A stretch of DNA of 44,315 nucleotides from CAZBPZ01 sp964493955. GTDB lineage: Bacteria; Chloroflexota; Dehalococcoidia; Dehalococcoidales; Fen-1064. The stretch spans positions 1-44,315 of the forward strand of contig CAZBPZ010000003.1 of the NCBI GenBank assembly GCA_964493955.1. The letters run 5' to 3'. Of the stretch, positions 1-9,000 are shown one piece after another. The notes below the pieces were generated by a model that saw only the letters and a program-made list of their open reading frames with translations, did no database searches and was not told the origin of the DNA. Position numbers and translations under genes: made by a program. The first letter of the stretch is position 1, and each line of letters starts with the position of its first letter.

Positions 1-1054
1 GCACCAGCCCGCCCCCTTCCCCGTAGAGCAGCAGATGGAGTCGCTCTCTGGTCAGGTCCTTGATGGGCCGGTCCAGCGGGAAACCGGTACGCCGCAGCTG
101 GTGCAGATGCCAGAAGTGGGCCTGGTACGGCCGCACGGCCCCCTGCAGTACCGAGAGGTTCTTATCAGGGATGACCAGGTCTGGGTCAATCTCCTGGCGG
201 AACCCCAGCCCGGTACAGGTCGGGCAGGCACCGTGCGGGCTGTTGAAGCTGAAAGTCCGCGGCTCAATTTCCCCCAGGCTAACCTCGCAGTGCACGCAGG
301 CAAACTGCTCGGAGAAGAGCATCTCCTCCCCTCCCAGAACAGAGACGAGGACCACCCCTCCCCCGAGCCTGAGAGCCGTCTCCACCGAGTCAGCCACCCG
401 GCTCTGGCTATCGCTCTGGCCAATGACAAGCCGGTCTATCACCGCCTCAATGGTATGCTTGCGGTTCTTGTCCAGCTGGATTTGCCCGGAGAGGTCACGT
501 ATCTCGCCGTCCACCCGCACGCGCACGTAGCCACTCCGGCGCAGGTCATCAAACACCTGCAGGTACTCACCCTTGCGGTCGCGCACCAGGGGTGCCATTA
601 TCATCAGGCGTGTCCCCGCCGGTAACCCCTGGATTGCGTCCGCTATCTGCTCCACTGTCTGGCTGGTGACCTCACGGCCGCACTCCGGGCAGTGAGGGTG
701 GCCCACCCGGGCAAAGAGCAGCCGCAGGTAGTCATATACCTCGGTCACCGTTCCCATGGTGGAACGCGGGTTACGGCCCGGCCCCTTCTGGTCGATGGAT
801 ATTGCCGGGCTCAGGCCCTCAATGTAGTCCACGTCCGGCTTCTCCATCCGGCCAAGGAACTGGCGGGCGTAGGCAGAAAGCGACTCCATGTAGCGGCGCT
901 GGCCCTCGGCGTAGATGGTATCGAACGCCAGCGAGCTTTTCCCCGACCCGGAGACACCGGTGATGACCACCAGCCTGTCCCGGGGGATAGTCACATCAAT
1001 GTTCTTGAGGTTGTGCTCGCGGGCGCCCTTGACGATAATGGAATCAAGCGGCAT
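1..1054 (-). CDS. uvrA: UvrA excinuclease ABC subunit A, 5' part (truncated by window edge)
   Basis: UvrA is the damage-recognising ATPase of the UvrABC nucleotide excision repair system. The first 351 codons are present, read leftward from ATG at 1054; the rest of the roughly 940-residue protein lies outside the window. Reverse translation begins MPLDSIIVKGAREHNLKNID. It continues with the Walker A GVSGSGKSS near residue 32, then the family motifs RRYMESLSAYARQFLG and SPAISIDQK, and a zinc-type CPECG near residue 125. The start is supported by a GAGGGG ribosome site and a promoter just upstream. The gene diverges from the MFS transporter. Identification is by direct motif recognition and is very secure. 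Confidence 0.97.
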   Translation of the reverse strand, partial: MPLDSIIVKGAREHNLKNIDVTIPRDRLVVITGVSGSGKSSLAFDTIYAEGQRRYMESLSAYARQFLGRMEKPDVDYIEGLSPAISIDQKGPGRNPRSTMGTVTEVYDYLRLLFARVGHPHCPECGREVTSQTVEQIADAIQGLPAGTRLMIMAPLVRDRKGEYLQVFDDLRRSGYVRVRVDGEIRDLSGQIQLDKNRKHTIEAVIDRLVIGQSDSQSRVADSVETALRLGGGVVLVSVLGGEEMLFSEQFACVHCEVSLGEIEPRTFSFNSPHGACPTCTGLGFRQEIDPDLVIPDKNLSVLQGAVRPYQAHFWHLHQLRRTGFPLDRPIKDLTRERLHLLLYGEGGGLV

Positions 1055-1073
1055 GAGTACCCCTCACGGCCAC

Positions 1074-1102
1074 ATTCTAGCACCGCCGTGGGGGTGAAAC
1101 AA
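1074..1102 (-). promoter_or_regulatory. Promoter of uvrA
   Basis: Reading the minus strand, TTGTTT (1102-1097) is separated by 17 bp from TAGAAT (1079-1074). The TGC before the -10 makes it an extended -10 (TGnTAGAAT). The expected start near 1067 leaves a leader of about 13 nt that carries the GAGGGG ribosome site. I do not recognise a LexA-type operator here. Confidence 0.6.
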
Positions 1103-1157
1103 ACGCCGGGCCGGAGGGAGACGGGGCCAGGCAGCCGGCCCGCGTGGCCAGCTCCCT

Positions 1158-1186
1158 TTGAGTCCGGCGGCAGGACATACTACAAT
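1158..1186 (+). promoter_or_regulatory. Promoter of the MFS transporter
   Basis: TTGAGT (1158-1163), a 17-bp spacer and TACAAT (1181-1186) form a good sigma-70-type promoter. Transcription would begin near 1193, giving a leader of about 57 nt. The leader contains a good ribosome site (GGAAAGGAAGG, 1211-1221) placed for a short GTG-started frame at 1231-1257. That frame overlaps the transporter's ATG at 1250. Confidence 0.55.
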
Positions 1187-1249
1187 GAGACGGGTACACC
1201 GTCCGGGTACGGGAAAGGAAGGTATCGGCCGTGACGTGCCGGCCGGAAC

Positions 1250-2575
1250 ATGGCTAACAGCTCGGGCTATTCCGTTGTAACGCCGGCAACCGGGGCGAAG
1301 CCGCCGGTGACGGGAAAGCCACCCTTCCACCGGCGGCTATTTTACGGCTGGTGGATGGTGCTGGCCTCCACCGTGCTCAACTTCTTCGCCGGCGGCACCT
1401 TCGTTTACGGCTTCACCGTCTTCTTTAACCCCATTCGCAACACCTTCGGCTGGGGGGCAGCCGTTACCTCGGTGGCTTTCACCCTGCAGCGGCTCGAGTC
1501 TGGCCTGCTAGAGGCGGCGGCCGGCTATCTGGTGGACCGCCTCGGGCCGCGCCGGCTGATGGTGGCCGGGTGGAGCGTCGTCGGGCTGGGCTTTGTCCTC
1601 ATGAGCCGCATTCAGTCCCTGTGGCAGTTCTATGGCGCCTTCCTGCTGATTGCCGTCGGGCTGAGCTTCGGCGCTTTCACCGTTATCTTCTCCACTATCG
1701 CCAACTGGTTCCACAAGAAGCGCAGCCGCGCCATGACACTGGTCGTCACCGGGTTTGGCATCAGCGGCCTGCTGGTACCACTGGTGGCGATGGCAGTGGA
1801 AGGCTTCGGCTGGCGCCAGGCGTTGCTCGGCATCGGGGTTGCTGCCTGGGCCTTGGGCATCCCCCTCAGCCTGCTCATGCGGCACCGGCCGCAGCCGTAC
1901 GGCCTGCTGCCGGACGGGGCCACCACCGCCAGCATCACCAACGATACCCCCAACCAGACCGGTGCCACCTCCTTTACACCGCTGGCCGCTCTGCGCACCC
2001 GGGCCTTCTGGATGCTGGCAGCCGTCTTCTTCTTCCAGTTCACCGGCATCAGCGCCGTCAATGTCCACATCGTCCCCTACCTGGAAAGCGTTGGCATTGC
2101 CACCACCCTGGCCGCTACCGCCGTCACCGGTATCACGCTCTGCAGCCTGATTGGCCGCCTCGGCTTCGGCCTCCTGGGCGACTTTGCCAACAAACGCACC
2201 CTTATTGCCATTGGCATGGCCCTCCAGGCCCTGGGCGTCTTCATATTCTCGTTTGTCGACACGGAACGGGTGTGGCTGCTCATCCCCTTCCTGCTGACCT
2301 ACGCCCCCGGCTTCGGGGCAACCATACCCCTGCGCCTTGCCATCCAGGCCGACTACTTCGGCACCGCCAACTACGGCACCATAATGGGGATGATGATGCT
2401 GATCAGCATGGTAGGCGGGCTTGCCAGCCCCATCATCGCCGGCTGGCTGTATGATACCATCGGTAGTTACCAGATGGCCTGGCAAATCTTCGCCCTCATC
2501 ACCCTGCCCGCCGCTCCCCTCATGCTCCTGGCAAGGCCACCGAGACCACCCCGGCGGGCTGGCAGACAACCTTAA
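1250..2575 (+). CDS. Major facilitator superfamily transporter (oxalate/formate antiporter or MCT-like)
   Basis: This is a 441-residue inner-membrane secondary transporter with about 12 hydrophobic segments in two halves. The opening FYGWWMVLAS after a short cytoplasmic tail is typical of the oxalate/formate antiporter and monocarboxylate-like branch of MFS. The loop after TM2 has the MFS signature DRLGPRRLM. A polar linker around residues 205-240 (HRPQPYGLLPDG and after) joins the two halves. Family knowledge suggests transport of a small organic acid, but the substrate cannot be read from the sequence. The nearby CoA-ligase and CoA-transferase genes make a carboxylic acid plausible (inference). 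No strong ribosome site precedes ATG 1250, so translation may be coupled to a short upstream frame. Confidence 0.88.
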   Translation: MANSSGYSVVTPATGAKPPVTGKPPFHRRLFYGWWMVLASTVLNFFAGGTFVYGFTVFFNPIRNTFGWGAAVTSVAFTLQRLESGLLEAAAGYLVDRLGPRRLMVAGWSVVGLGFVLMSRIQSLWQFYGAFLLIAVGLSFGAFTVIFSTIANWFHKKRSRAMTLVVTGFGISGLLVPLVAMAVEGFGWRQALLGIGVAAWALGIPLSLLMRHRPQPYGLLPDGATTASITNDTPNQTGATSFTPLAALRTRAFWMLAAVFFFQFTGISAVNVHIVPYLESVGIATTLAATAVTGITLCSLIGRLGFGLLGDFANKRTLIAIGMALQALGVFIFSFVDTERVWLLIPFLLTYAPGFGATIPLRLAIQADYFGTANYGTIMGMMMLISMVGGLASPIIAGWLYDTIGSYQMAWQIFALITLPAAPLMLLARPPRPPRRAGRQP

Positions 2576-2651
2576 CCCGGTACAGGTATCCCCCTACCTG
2601 TGGAACAATTTCCGCAGGCAGAACAAGGCCCGAGGGACATGATGAAAAGAA

Positions 2652-2984
2652 TTGCAGGTTTTGGTTATGGTGGGCCTGATGGTGGTGACGCGGGTCCTTG
2701 CCTCCTGCCAGCCGGCCACCCCGACCACCCCGGAGGAGGGGCAGGTCATCAAAGGCGAGGTGGAACAGCCAGCGGCCCCGACGGCTCCGGCCGAAGAGAA
2801 AGAGGTAGTGCCAGCCGAAGAGGGAGGCCCGCAGAAGACTACGCCTCGGCGCCCGCCCCAGAAGCCCGGCCCTCCCTCCGGCCGGACCTGCCCCGCTCCG
2901 GGACCTACCCCTCAGCAGGGGACCGGGCACCAGTCCGGCCCGCAAAAGGCCGGCACCACTCCGCCATCGGTGCCGCGAGTTTAG
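2652..2984 (+). CDS. Putative proline-rich lipoprotein, probably frameshifted near its 5' end
   Basis: This fills most of the 507-base gap between the MFS and CoA-ligase genes. The frame from TTG 2652 encodes a hydrophobic stretch (VLVMVGLMVVTRVLASC) ending in a lipobox-like LASC. A low-complexity region rich in Pro, Glu and Thr follows (QPATPTTPEEGQVIKG onward), as in lipoproteins with disordered linkers. There is no basic n-region in this frame. However, ATG AAA AGA at 2642-2650 lies exactly one base out of frame and would supply the expected M-K-R start if one A in the 2645-2651 A-rich run were removed. The gene is therefore either broken, affected by a sequencing error, or started at TTG. 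Downstream, its Arg/Pro-rich tail looks less protein-like, so the true end is uncertain. Confidence 0.45.
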   Translation: MQVLVMVGLMVVTRVLASCQPATPTTPEEGQVIKGEVEQPAAPTAPAEEKEVVPAEEGGPQKTTPRRPPQKPGPPSGRTCPAPGPTPQQGTGHQSGPQKAGTTPPSVPRV

Positions 2985-3082
2985 TGGACTACCCCCGGGC
3001 TGTCAAAAAACTTTCCGGTGACTGCCCGGCCCGTACCGGCCGTAAGACCAGCACCTTGCCCCCCGGAGCGACGGCTGGTAAC

Positions 3083-4522
3083 ATGAGTAACATGGCACCA
3101 CGCCCCCCGTCCCTGGAAGAGGTGTTCTCACCACGCAGCATCGCCGTGGTGGGGGTGTCCGGCTCGGGGCGCAACTTTGCTAGCGGCGTCCTCGTGGCGC
3201 TGAAAGAGGCCGGCTTTCCCCGCGTTTACCCCGTCAACCCCCGCCACGCCGAGGTGCTCGGTGTCACCTGCTATCCCGGCCTGCTGGCTATCCCGGACGT
3301 GGTCGACCACGTGGTCGTCAGCATCCCGGCCGAGTCGGTGCTGGCCCTGCTGGACGAGTGCGCCACCAAGGGGGTGCGCTCGGTGCATTTCTTCACCGCC
3401 GGGTTCAGTGAGAGCGGCGAGGCGGAGCGTGCCCGGCTCGAGCAGGCCATGCTGGAGAAGGCACGCCAGGGCGGCTTCCGCATCCTGGGGCCAAACTGCA
3501 TCGGCATGGCGGTGCCGGCGCGGCGTGTCACCAATACACCGGGCATCCCCCTGGAGCCGGGGCCGGTGGCCTTCATCTCCCAGAGTGGCGGTCATGCCAG
3601 CAACCTTCCCCAGTACGGCGGCCCGCGTGGCCTGCGCTTCAGCAAGATTGTCTCTTACGGCAACGGCCTGGACATTGATGAAAGCGAGCTGCTGGAGTAC
3701 CTGGCAACCGACCCGGCCACCGGCATCATTGCCGTCTATATTGAAGGTGTCAGGGACGGCCGGCGCTTCCGCACTGCCCTTGAAAAGGCGGCAGCGGTCA
3801 AGCCGGTGGTCATCTACAAGGGGGGCACCACCGGGGCCGGGCAGCGTGCCGCCCACGGCCACACTGCCAGCCTCACCAGCTCGGTGGCCGTCTTCCAGGC
3901 GCTCTGCCACCAGGCAGGGGCCATCCTCACGGACGATTTTGAAGAGCTACTGGACGTGGTGGTGGCCCTGCGCTTTGTCCGGCCGGTACCGGCCAGCACC
4001 GGCGTGGCCATAGTGGGAGCCGGCGGGGGGCCGAGCGTGCTGGCCAGCGATGAAGTGGAAAAGGCCGGGCTTGCCATGCCACAGACAACACCGGCGGTAC
4101 GCGCCGAACTGATGCGGGCCCTGCCCCTGGCCGGCAGCATCTTCGCCAACCCGATTGATGCCCCCAACCTCGCCACCCCGGAGGCGATTACCGCCACCGT
4201 GCAGGTCCTGAGCCGGGTACCGGAGATAGGTGCCTTCATCTACCACCTGGGGTTCCATCCCATCAGTAGCTGGGGCGGCGGCCGCTTCGCGCAGCCGTCT
4301 TTCCTGCAGCCCGTCACCACCGGCCTGAAGCAGGTCTGGCAAACGTCCGGCAAGCCGGTGCTGATGGCCCTGCGCCCGGGCCTCAACCTGGAGGAGATGA
4401 AAGACTTCCTGGCTGTGCAGGAAGCCCTGGTTGCCGCCGGTTTCCCGGTCTTCCACTCGCTGCGGCAGGCCGCCCGTGCCCTCGCCAGGGTGATTGCCTG
4501 GCACCGGCGGCGCGACACCTAG
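3083..4522 (+). CDS. CoA-binding acyl-CoA synthetase (ADP-forming) alpha-type subunit
   Basis: This 479-residue protein belongs to the NDP-forming acyl-CoA synthetase / succinyl-CoA ligase alpha superfamily. Residues 10-135 form a CoA-binding Rossmann domain (SPRSIAVVGVSGSGRNFASG; HFFTAGFSE). Residues 150-295 form the first flavodoxin-like ligase domain (GPNCIGMAVP; FISQSGGHASN). A third flavodoxin-like domain follows. The segment RAAHGHTASL matches the family's phosphohistidine loop (usually SHTG), so the catalytic His appears kept. There is no ATP-grasp beta domain, either fused or encoded nearby, so it needs a partner from elsewhere or has another CoA role. An upstream-extended frame exists, but homology begins at SLEEVFSPRSIAV, so I chose ATG 3083. 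The gene shares its CTAG stop with the convergent CoA-transferase. Confidence 0.88.
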   Translation: MSNMAPRPPSLEEVFSPRSIAVVGVSGSGRNFASGVLVALKEAGFPRVYPVNPRHAEVLGVTCYPGLLAIPDVVDHVVVSIPAESVLALLDECATKGVRSVHFFTAGFSESGEAERARLEQAMLEKARQGGFRILGPNCIGMAVPARRVTNTPGIPLEPGPVAFISQSGGHASNLPQYGGPRGLRFSKIVSYGNGLDIDESELLEYLATDPATGIIAVYIEGVRDGRRFRTALEKAAAVKPVVIYKGGTTGAGQRAAHGHTASLTSSVAVFQALCHQAGAILTDDFEELLDVVVALRFVRPVPASTGVAIVGAGGGPSVLASDEVEKAGLAMPQTTPAVRAELMRALPLAGSIFANPIDAPNLATPEAITATVQVLSRVPEIGAFIYHLGFHPISSWGGGRFAQPSFLQPVTTGLKQVWQTSGKPVLMALRPGLNLEEMKDFLAVQEALVAAGFPVFHSLRQAARALARVIAWHRRRDT

Positions 4523-5712
4523 CCGGCCGATTTTTCCCCGCCGACCGCCCCGGACACAAAGAGCCCGCTAATTTCGTCTTCGCTGAAGCCGAGCTCGCGC
4601 AGCACCTGGCCGGTACTGGCCCCGCTGGGCACCCCCAGGCTCCTGACGCGGCCGGGTGTCCCGGAGAGCTTGATGGGTATCCCGATTTGCCTGACTTTGC
4701 CCGCCTGCGGGTGTTCGTACTCCAGCACCATCTGGCGGTGCCGCACCTGCGGGTCACGAAAGGTCTCGTCCAGGTAATAGACCGGGCCGAAGCAGACTTC
4801 CTTCCCCTCGAAGAAGGCGGCCCACTCGTCGCGTGTTTTCGTCCGGAAGATGGCGGCCAGCTCGGCCGTCACGGCATCCAGCTCTTCCTGCGAGAACGGC
4901 CCGCGCTGGTACTTGATGAGGTCTTCTCTCCCCAGCAGGTGGCAGAGGTTGTCCCAGAAGTGCGGCTCAATGCAGGCGATGGTGATATACTCGCCGTCCT
5001 TGCAGGCGTAAACATTCGTCCAGGGGTGCGCCCCGGTGAGGCGCGTCTCGCCGCGCTTTGGCACCCTGCCTGTCAGGAAATAACCCGGCGCCTCCTGTGC
5101 CAGCAGGGAGATGACACTGTCCAGATAGGCCACGTCCACGTACTGCCCCTGGCCGGTACGCTCCCTTGCCAGCAGGGCAATCAGGATACCCGCCAGCCCG
5201 TGCATGGCCGCACCGCCGAAGTCAGCAATCAGGTTGCTCGGCAGGTAAGGCGGGCCGTTACGCTGGCCGATGAGGCTGAGGGCACCCGCCAGGGAGATGT
5301 AGTTCATGTCGTGCGCCGGCCGCAGCGCGTAGGGACCGTCCTGCCCGAAGCCGCTCAGCGAGCAGTAGACCAGCCGCGGGTTTACCCGCCGCAGGTCTTC
5401 GTAGCCGGCCCCCAGCCGCGCCATCACGCCGGGGCGGAAGCCTTCCAGCAGCACGTCCGCCTTCTGCACCAGCCGCTTCAGCACTTCCCTGCCCCCGCCC
5501 GACTTGAGGTTGAGGATAATGCTGCGCTTGTTACGGTGATTGGTATTGAAGGCAGCCACCTGCACCGGGTCCAGGTCACCCTGGGGGTCAGCTACCGGTG
5601 GGGGGTCCACCCGGATAACATCGGCCCCGAAATCAGCCAGGAACATGGTAGCGTGGGCACCGGGGTACCCCCGTGTAAAGTCCAGTACGACCATCCCCTC
5701 AAATGGCAACAT
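4519..5712 (-). CDS. CaiB/BaiF family (class III) CoA-transferase
   Basis: This enzyme of 397 residues or slightly fewer moves CoA between carboxylic acids through an aspartyl-CoA thioester. The N-terminus MLPFEGMVVLDFTRGYPGA, the GADVIRVDPP motif and the block NHRNKRSIILNLKSGGG are family hallmarks. The middle HDMNYISLAGALSLIG and GGAAMHGLAGILIALL also fit; the Asp of HDMNY is in the region of the expected catalytic Asp. The longer frame to 5784 is rejected because the promoter TTGCCA-N17-TATCAT lies inside that extension and homology begins at MLPFEG. A GGGGG ribosome site precedes ATG 5712. The gene is convergent with the CoA-ligase alpha gene and may act on the same organic acid (inference). 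Confidence 0.93.
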   Translation of the reverse strand: MLPFEGMVVLDFTRGYPGAHATMFLADFGADVIRVDPPPVADPQGDLDPVQVAAFNTNHRNKRSIILNLKSGGGREVLKRLVQKADVLLEGFRPGVMARLGAGYEDLRRVNPRLVYCSLSGFGQDGPYALRPAHDMNYISLAGALSLIGQRNGPPYLPSNLIADFGGAAMHGLAGILIALLARERTGQGQYVDVAYLDSVISLLAQEAPGYFLTGRVPKRGETRLTGAHPWTNVYACKDGEYITIACIEPHFWDNLCHLLGREDLIKYQRGPFSQEELDAVTAELAAIFRTKTRDEWAAFFEGKEVCFGPVYYLDETFRDPQVRHRQMVLEYEHPQAGKVRQIGIPIKLSGTPGRVRSLGVPSGASTGQVLRELGFSEDEISGLFVSGAVGGEKSAG

Positions 5713-5740
5713 GGCAAAACCCCCGTGCCAGAGTAGTGAA

Positions 5741-5769
5741 ATGATAGCCCGCCGCGCCGCCGCTGGCAA
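5741..5769 (-). promoter_or_regulatory. Promoter of the CaiB/BaiF CoA-transferase
   Basis: On the minus strand, TTGCCA (5769-5764), a 17-bp G/C spacer and TATCAT (5746-5741) form a strong promoter. Transcription should start near 5735, so the protein must begin downstream. This selects ATG 5712 over the upstream in-frame start at 5784. Confidence 0.65.
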
Positions 5770-5838
5770 GACGGGGCCCGGCATCCATTGGTGGAACTGT
5801 CAGGTAGGCTCCCGCGGAAAGCCCTGCACCTGTACCTA

Positions 5839-5867
5839 TTGACACGGCCCGCGGTCAATGCTAGGTT
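5839..5867 (+). promoter_or_regulatory. Promoter of the sensor kinase operon
   Basis: A consensus TTGACA (5839-5844) is followed after 17 bp by TAGGTT (5862-5867). The predicted start near 5874 gives a 5' leader of about 129 nt, long for this window and containing two stem-loops. It diverges from the CoA-transferase promoter. Confidence 0.6.
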
Positions 5868-5908
5868 GAAGTTCGGCCGGGACCGGTGGCGAGTGGAGTC
5901 ACTGCCCT

Positions 5909-5943
5909 GTCGCCGGGGGCCCAGAGTCTGGGTCCCCGGCGAC
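5909..5943 (+). other. Long near-perfect hairpin in the sensor kinase leader
   Basis: The outer arm GTCGCCGGGG (5909-5918) pairs with CCCCGGCGAC (5934-5943). Inside it, CCCAGA (5920-5925) pairs with TCTGGG (5927-5932), and a single G-T (G-U in RNA) step lies between the two blocks. The dyad is therefore 17 pairs around one central base. No T-run follows, so it does not look like a simple terminator. It may be an attenuator, an RNA-binding site, an mRNA stabiliser or a DNA operator. Confidence 0.7.
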
Positions 5944-5963
5944 GTCACAGACTCATAACATGT

Positions 5964-5987
5964 CTTGCAGGTGTTCGTCCCTGCAGG
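5964..5987 (+). other. Second stem-loop in the sensor kinase leader
   Basis: TGCAGG (5966-5971) pairs with CCTGCA (5980-5985) around an 8-nt loop. One G-U and one G-C pair (5964-5965 with 5986-5987) can extend the stem. It lies about 6 nt before the ribosome site GGTGGAGTGA (5993-6002) of the kinase, a position that could affect ribosome access. Confidence 0.4.
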
Positions 5988-6002
5988 GGCACGGTGGAGT
6001 GA

Positions 6003-9000
6003 ATGGTCAACGCTTTCATTCAGAATGTGGCCCTGCTGATAGCCCTCTCCACCCTCTACCAGCTGCTGGTGCGCTACTATCCCCCCACCCGTCTGCTCGG
6101 CAAGGTGCTGGCCGGCCTGCTTTTCGGTGGCGTTGCCATGGCAGGCATGACGCTGGCGTTCGAGACCGCACCGGGCATCATCCATGATGGCAGCTCCATC
6201 GTCATGACCCTGGCCGGCCTGTTCGGCGGCCCCACCGTCACCCTGGTGGCCGTGGTGGTGGCCGGGGCATACCGCCTGCTCCTCGGCGGGAGCGGGGTAT
6301 GGGCCGGGCTGGCCACAATCGTGCTCTGCGCACTGGTGGGACTAGGGTTCCGCCGCACCTCTCGCCGGCAGCCCGGGCAGATAAGTCCCCTGCTGCTCTA
6401 CGGCATTGGCCTCACCAGCCACGTCGTCATGCTCCTGAGCCAGCTACTGCTGCCCTGGTCACTGGCACCGGGTGTCATCGCTGATATCTGGTTACCGGTC
6501 GTGCTGATATTCCCCGTTGCCACGCTGCTGATGGGCCTGCTACTGCAGAACTCGCAGGCACTGCTGAAGTCCGAGGAGCGCTACCGCTCCTTCTTTGAGA
6601 CGGCACGGGACGCCGTTTTCATCACCACCCGGGACGGGCGGTGGGTGGACTGTAACCAGGCCGCCGTGGAGATGTTCGGCTACCCGAGCAAAGGGGAGCT
6701 GCTGCAGAGCAGCGTGGTGGACCTCTACGCCGACCCGGAAGACAGGCGGCGCCATACCCGGCTCATCGAGCAGCACGGGCTCCTCCGTGACGAGCCGGTC
6801 ACGCTGCGCCGCCGCGACGGCACCATCATCCACACCCTCATCAGTTCGGCGGTCAGGAAAGACAGCGAGGGCAACGTCCTGGGCTACCAGGGAACAATCC
6901 GCGATATTACCGGGCAGATGGAGATGGAAGAAGCGCTCCGGGCCAGCGAGCAGCGCTTCCGCGAGCTGGCGGACCTGATGCCGGTGGCCGTCTGGGAAGT
7001 GGATACCGAAGGACGCTTCACCTACGGCAACCAGCAGGGGATGCGCCTCCACGGCCTGACAGCCCGGGATGTCCTCTCGCCCCCGAGCGCCTTTGAGCTC
7101 TTTGTGCCGGAAGACCGGCCCCGCCTGCGGGAGGACCTGCAACGGGTCCTCAGTGGCGAGGAACTGGGCGGGGTGGAATACACCGGCCTGAGAAAGGACG
7201 GCAGCACCTTCCCCGCCCTCATCTTCGCCAGCGCCATCGTGCGTGAAGGACGGCCGGTCGGTGTACGCGGAATCACCGTCGATATCACCGAGCGCCGGCA
7301 GATGGAGGAGGAACTAAGGCAGGTCAGGGACTACCTGGCAATGCAAATCAGGCGCATGCCCATCGGCCTAATCATCTGGGACACGGAGTTCCGCGTGCAA
7401 TCGTGGAACCCGGCAGCGGAGATGATTTTCGGCTACAGTGCCGCAGAAGCAACGGGTAAGCACCCTTACGAGTTTATTGTACCTGACGAGGCACAGCCCC
7501 ACGTTGACCAAATCTGGCAGCGGCTACTCAGCGGGGATGAGACGGCGCACAGTGTAAATAGCAACCGGCGCAAGGATGGTCGCCTCATTATCTGCCAGTG
7601 GACAAATACGCCGCTCAAACAGGAGGACGGCACCATCACCGGCGTTCTCTCCATGGTACAGGACATCACCGAGCGCTGGCAGGCGGAAGGGGCACTGCGT
7701 GAGTCCGAGCAGCGGTTCCGCGCTCTGGTTGAACTCGGGGCCGAGGCAGGTGAGGCCATTGTCCTGCTGCAGGACGAGGAAGGTAAAGAAGGTATCCAGG
7801 TCTTCTGCAACCAGACCTGGCCCCGCCTTACCGGCTACTCTGAAGAAGAGCTGCTCGGCACCTCATTCTTTGACCTGCTGCACCCGGATGACCACGCCGC
7901 CTCGCTCGAGAGGCATCGCCGGAAAATGCATGGCGAGAGCCTGCCCGGCCTATTTGAGGTAACCCTCCTCCGCAAGGACGGCTCCGAGGTCCCGGTGGAG
8001 CTCACCGGCGCCGTCACCACCTACCGCGGCCGGGCGGCTAACGTGGTCTACCTCAGGGACATCTCGGCCCGCAAGGCTGCCGAGCAGCGCCTCGGACGCC
8101 TTAACCGTGCCCTGCGTGTCTTGAGAGACGTGAACCAGCTTATTACCCACGAAAAAGACCGCCAGGCCCTGCAGCAGGGTATCTGTGACCTGCTGGCGGA
8201 AACGCCGGGGTACCAGCACGCCTGGCTCGTGGAGCTCGACACTGCCGGCACCCCCGGCCGGCTGTTCTCCGCCGGCGAGACAGCCGGGTCTGAACGCCTG
8301 CAGCAATACCTGCAGAACGGCCAGCTACCGGTCTGTATCCGGGAAGCCATCCGGGTAGAGTCCCCGCCGGTGCTGACAGGCCTTGACCCGGCCCGGCACC
8401 ATGACTGCCCCCTTGCCCCGTTCCATCGCCACCGCCAGGTAGCGGTAGCGCGCCTCGCCCATGGCGAAAGGCTGTACGGGGCGCTCGGTGTCGTTACCTC
8501 GCAGGAAACCCCAATCGACAGTGAAGAAGTGGGGCTCATCGCCGAGCTGGCCGGTGATGTTGCCTTCGCCCTGAGCGCCCTGGAGGCCGAGGCCGAGGCC
8601 CGTGAAGCGGCGGCCCTGCGTCGCTTCACCCAGCTCCAGACCACCTTCCTCGCCAACGTCTCCCACGAGCTGCGGACTCCCCTCGCCTCCATCAAGGGCT
8701 TCATCTCCACCCTGCTCCGCCCCGATGTACAGTGGAGCGAACCGGAAAGGCGCGAGTTCCTCCAGATTGCCGACCGCGAGGCCGACCGGCTTGGCCGCCT
8801 CGTCAGCGACCTGCTGGACATGTCACGCATCGAAGTGGGTACCCTGAGGCTGGACAAAAGGCATTGTACCCTCAACGAAGTCCGCAAGACCGTGGCCGCC
8901 ACGCTGGAGCAGCTCACGGCCCGCCACCATCTGAAATGGTCGGTACCGCGACAACTGCCAGCCATGCTGGCCGACCCGCAGCGCGTCGGCCAGGTCATCA

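Noticed and set aside
2600..3082. Upstream extension of the CoA-ligase alpha frame
   Set aside because: The extra 161 residues are low-complexity Gly/Pro/Ala/Arg, overlap the lipoprotein frame and do not align with the family.
5713..5784. Longer CoA-transferase start at 5784
   Set aside because: A clear promoter (5769-5741) lies inside it, and homology begins at ATG 5712.
5960..6187. 75-codon frame overlapping the start of the sensor kinase
   Set aside because: It overlaps the kinase in another frame and has no ribosome site or motifs.
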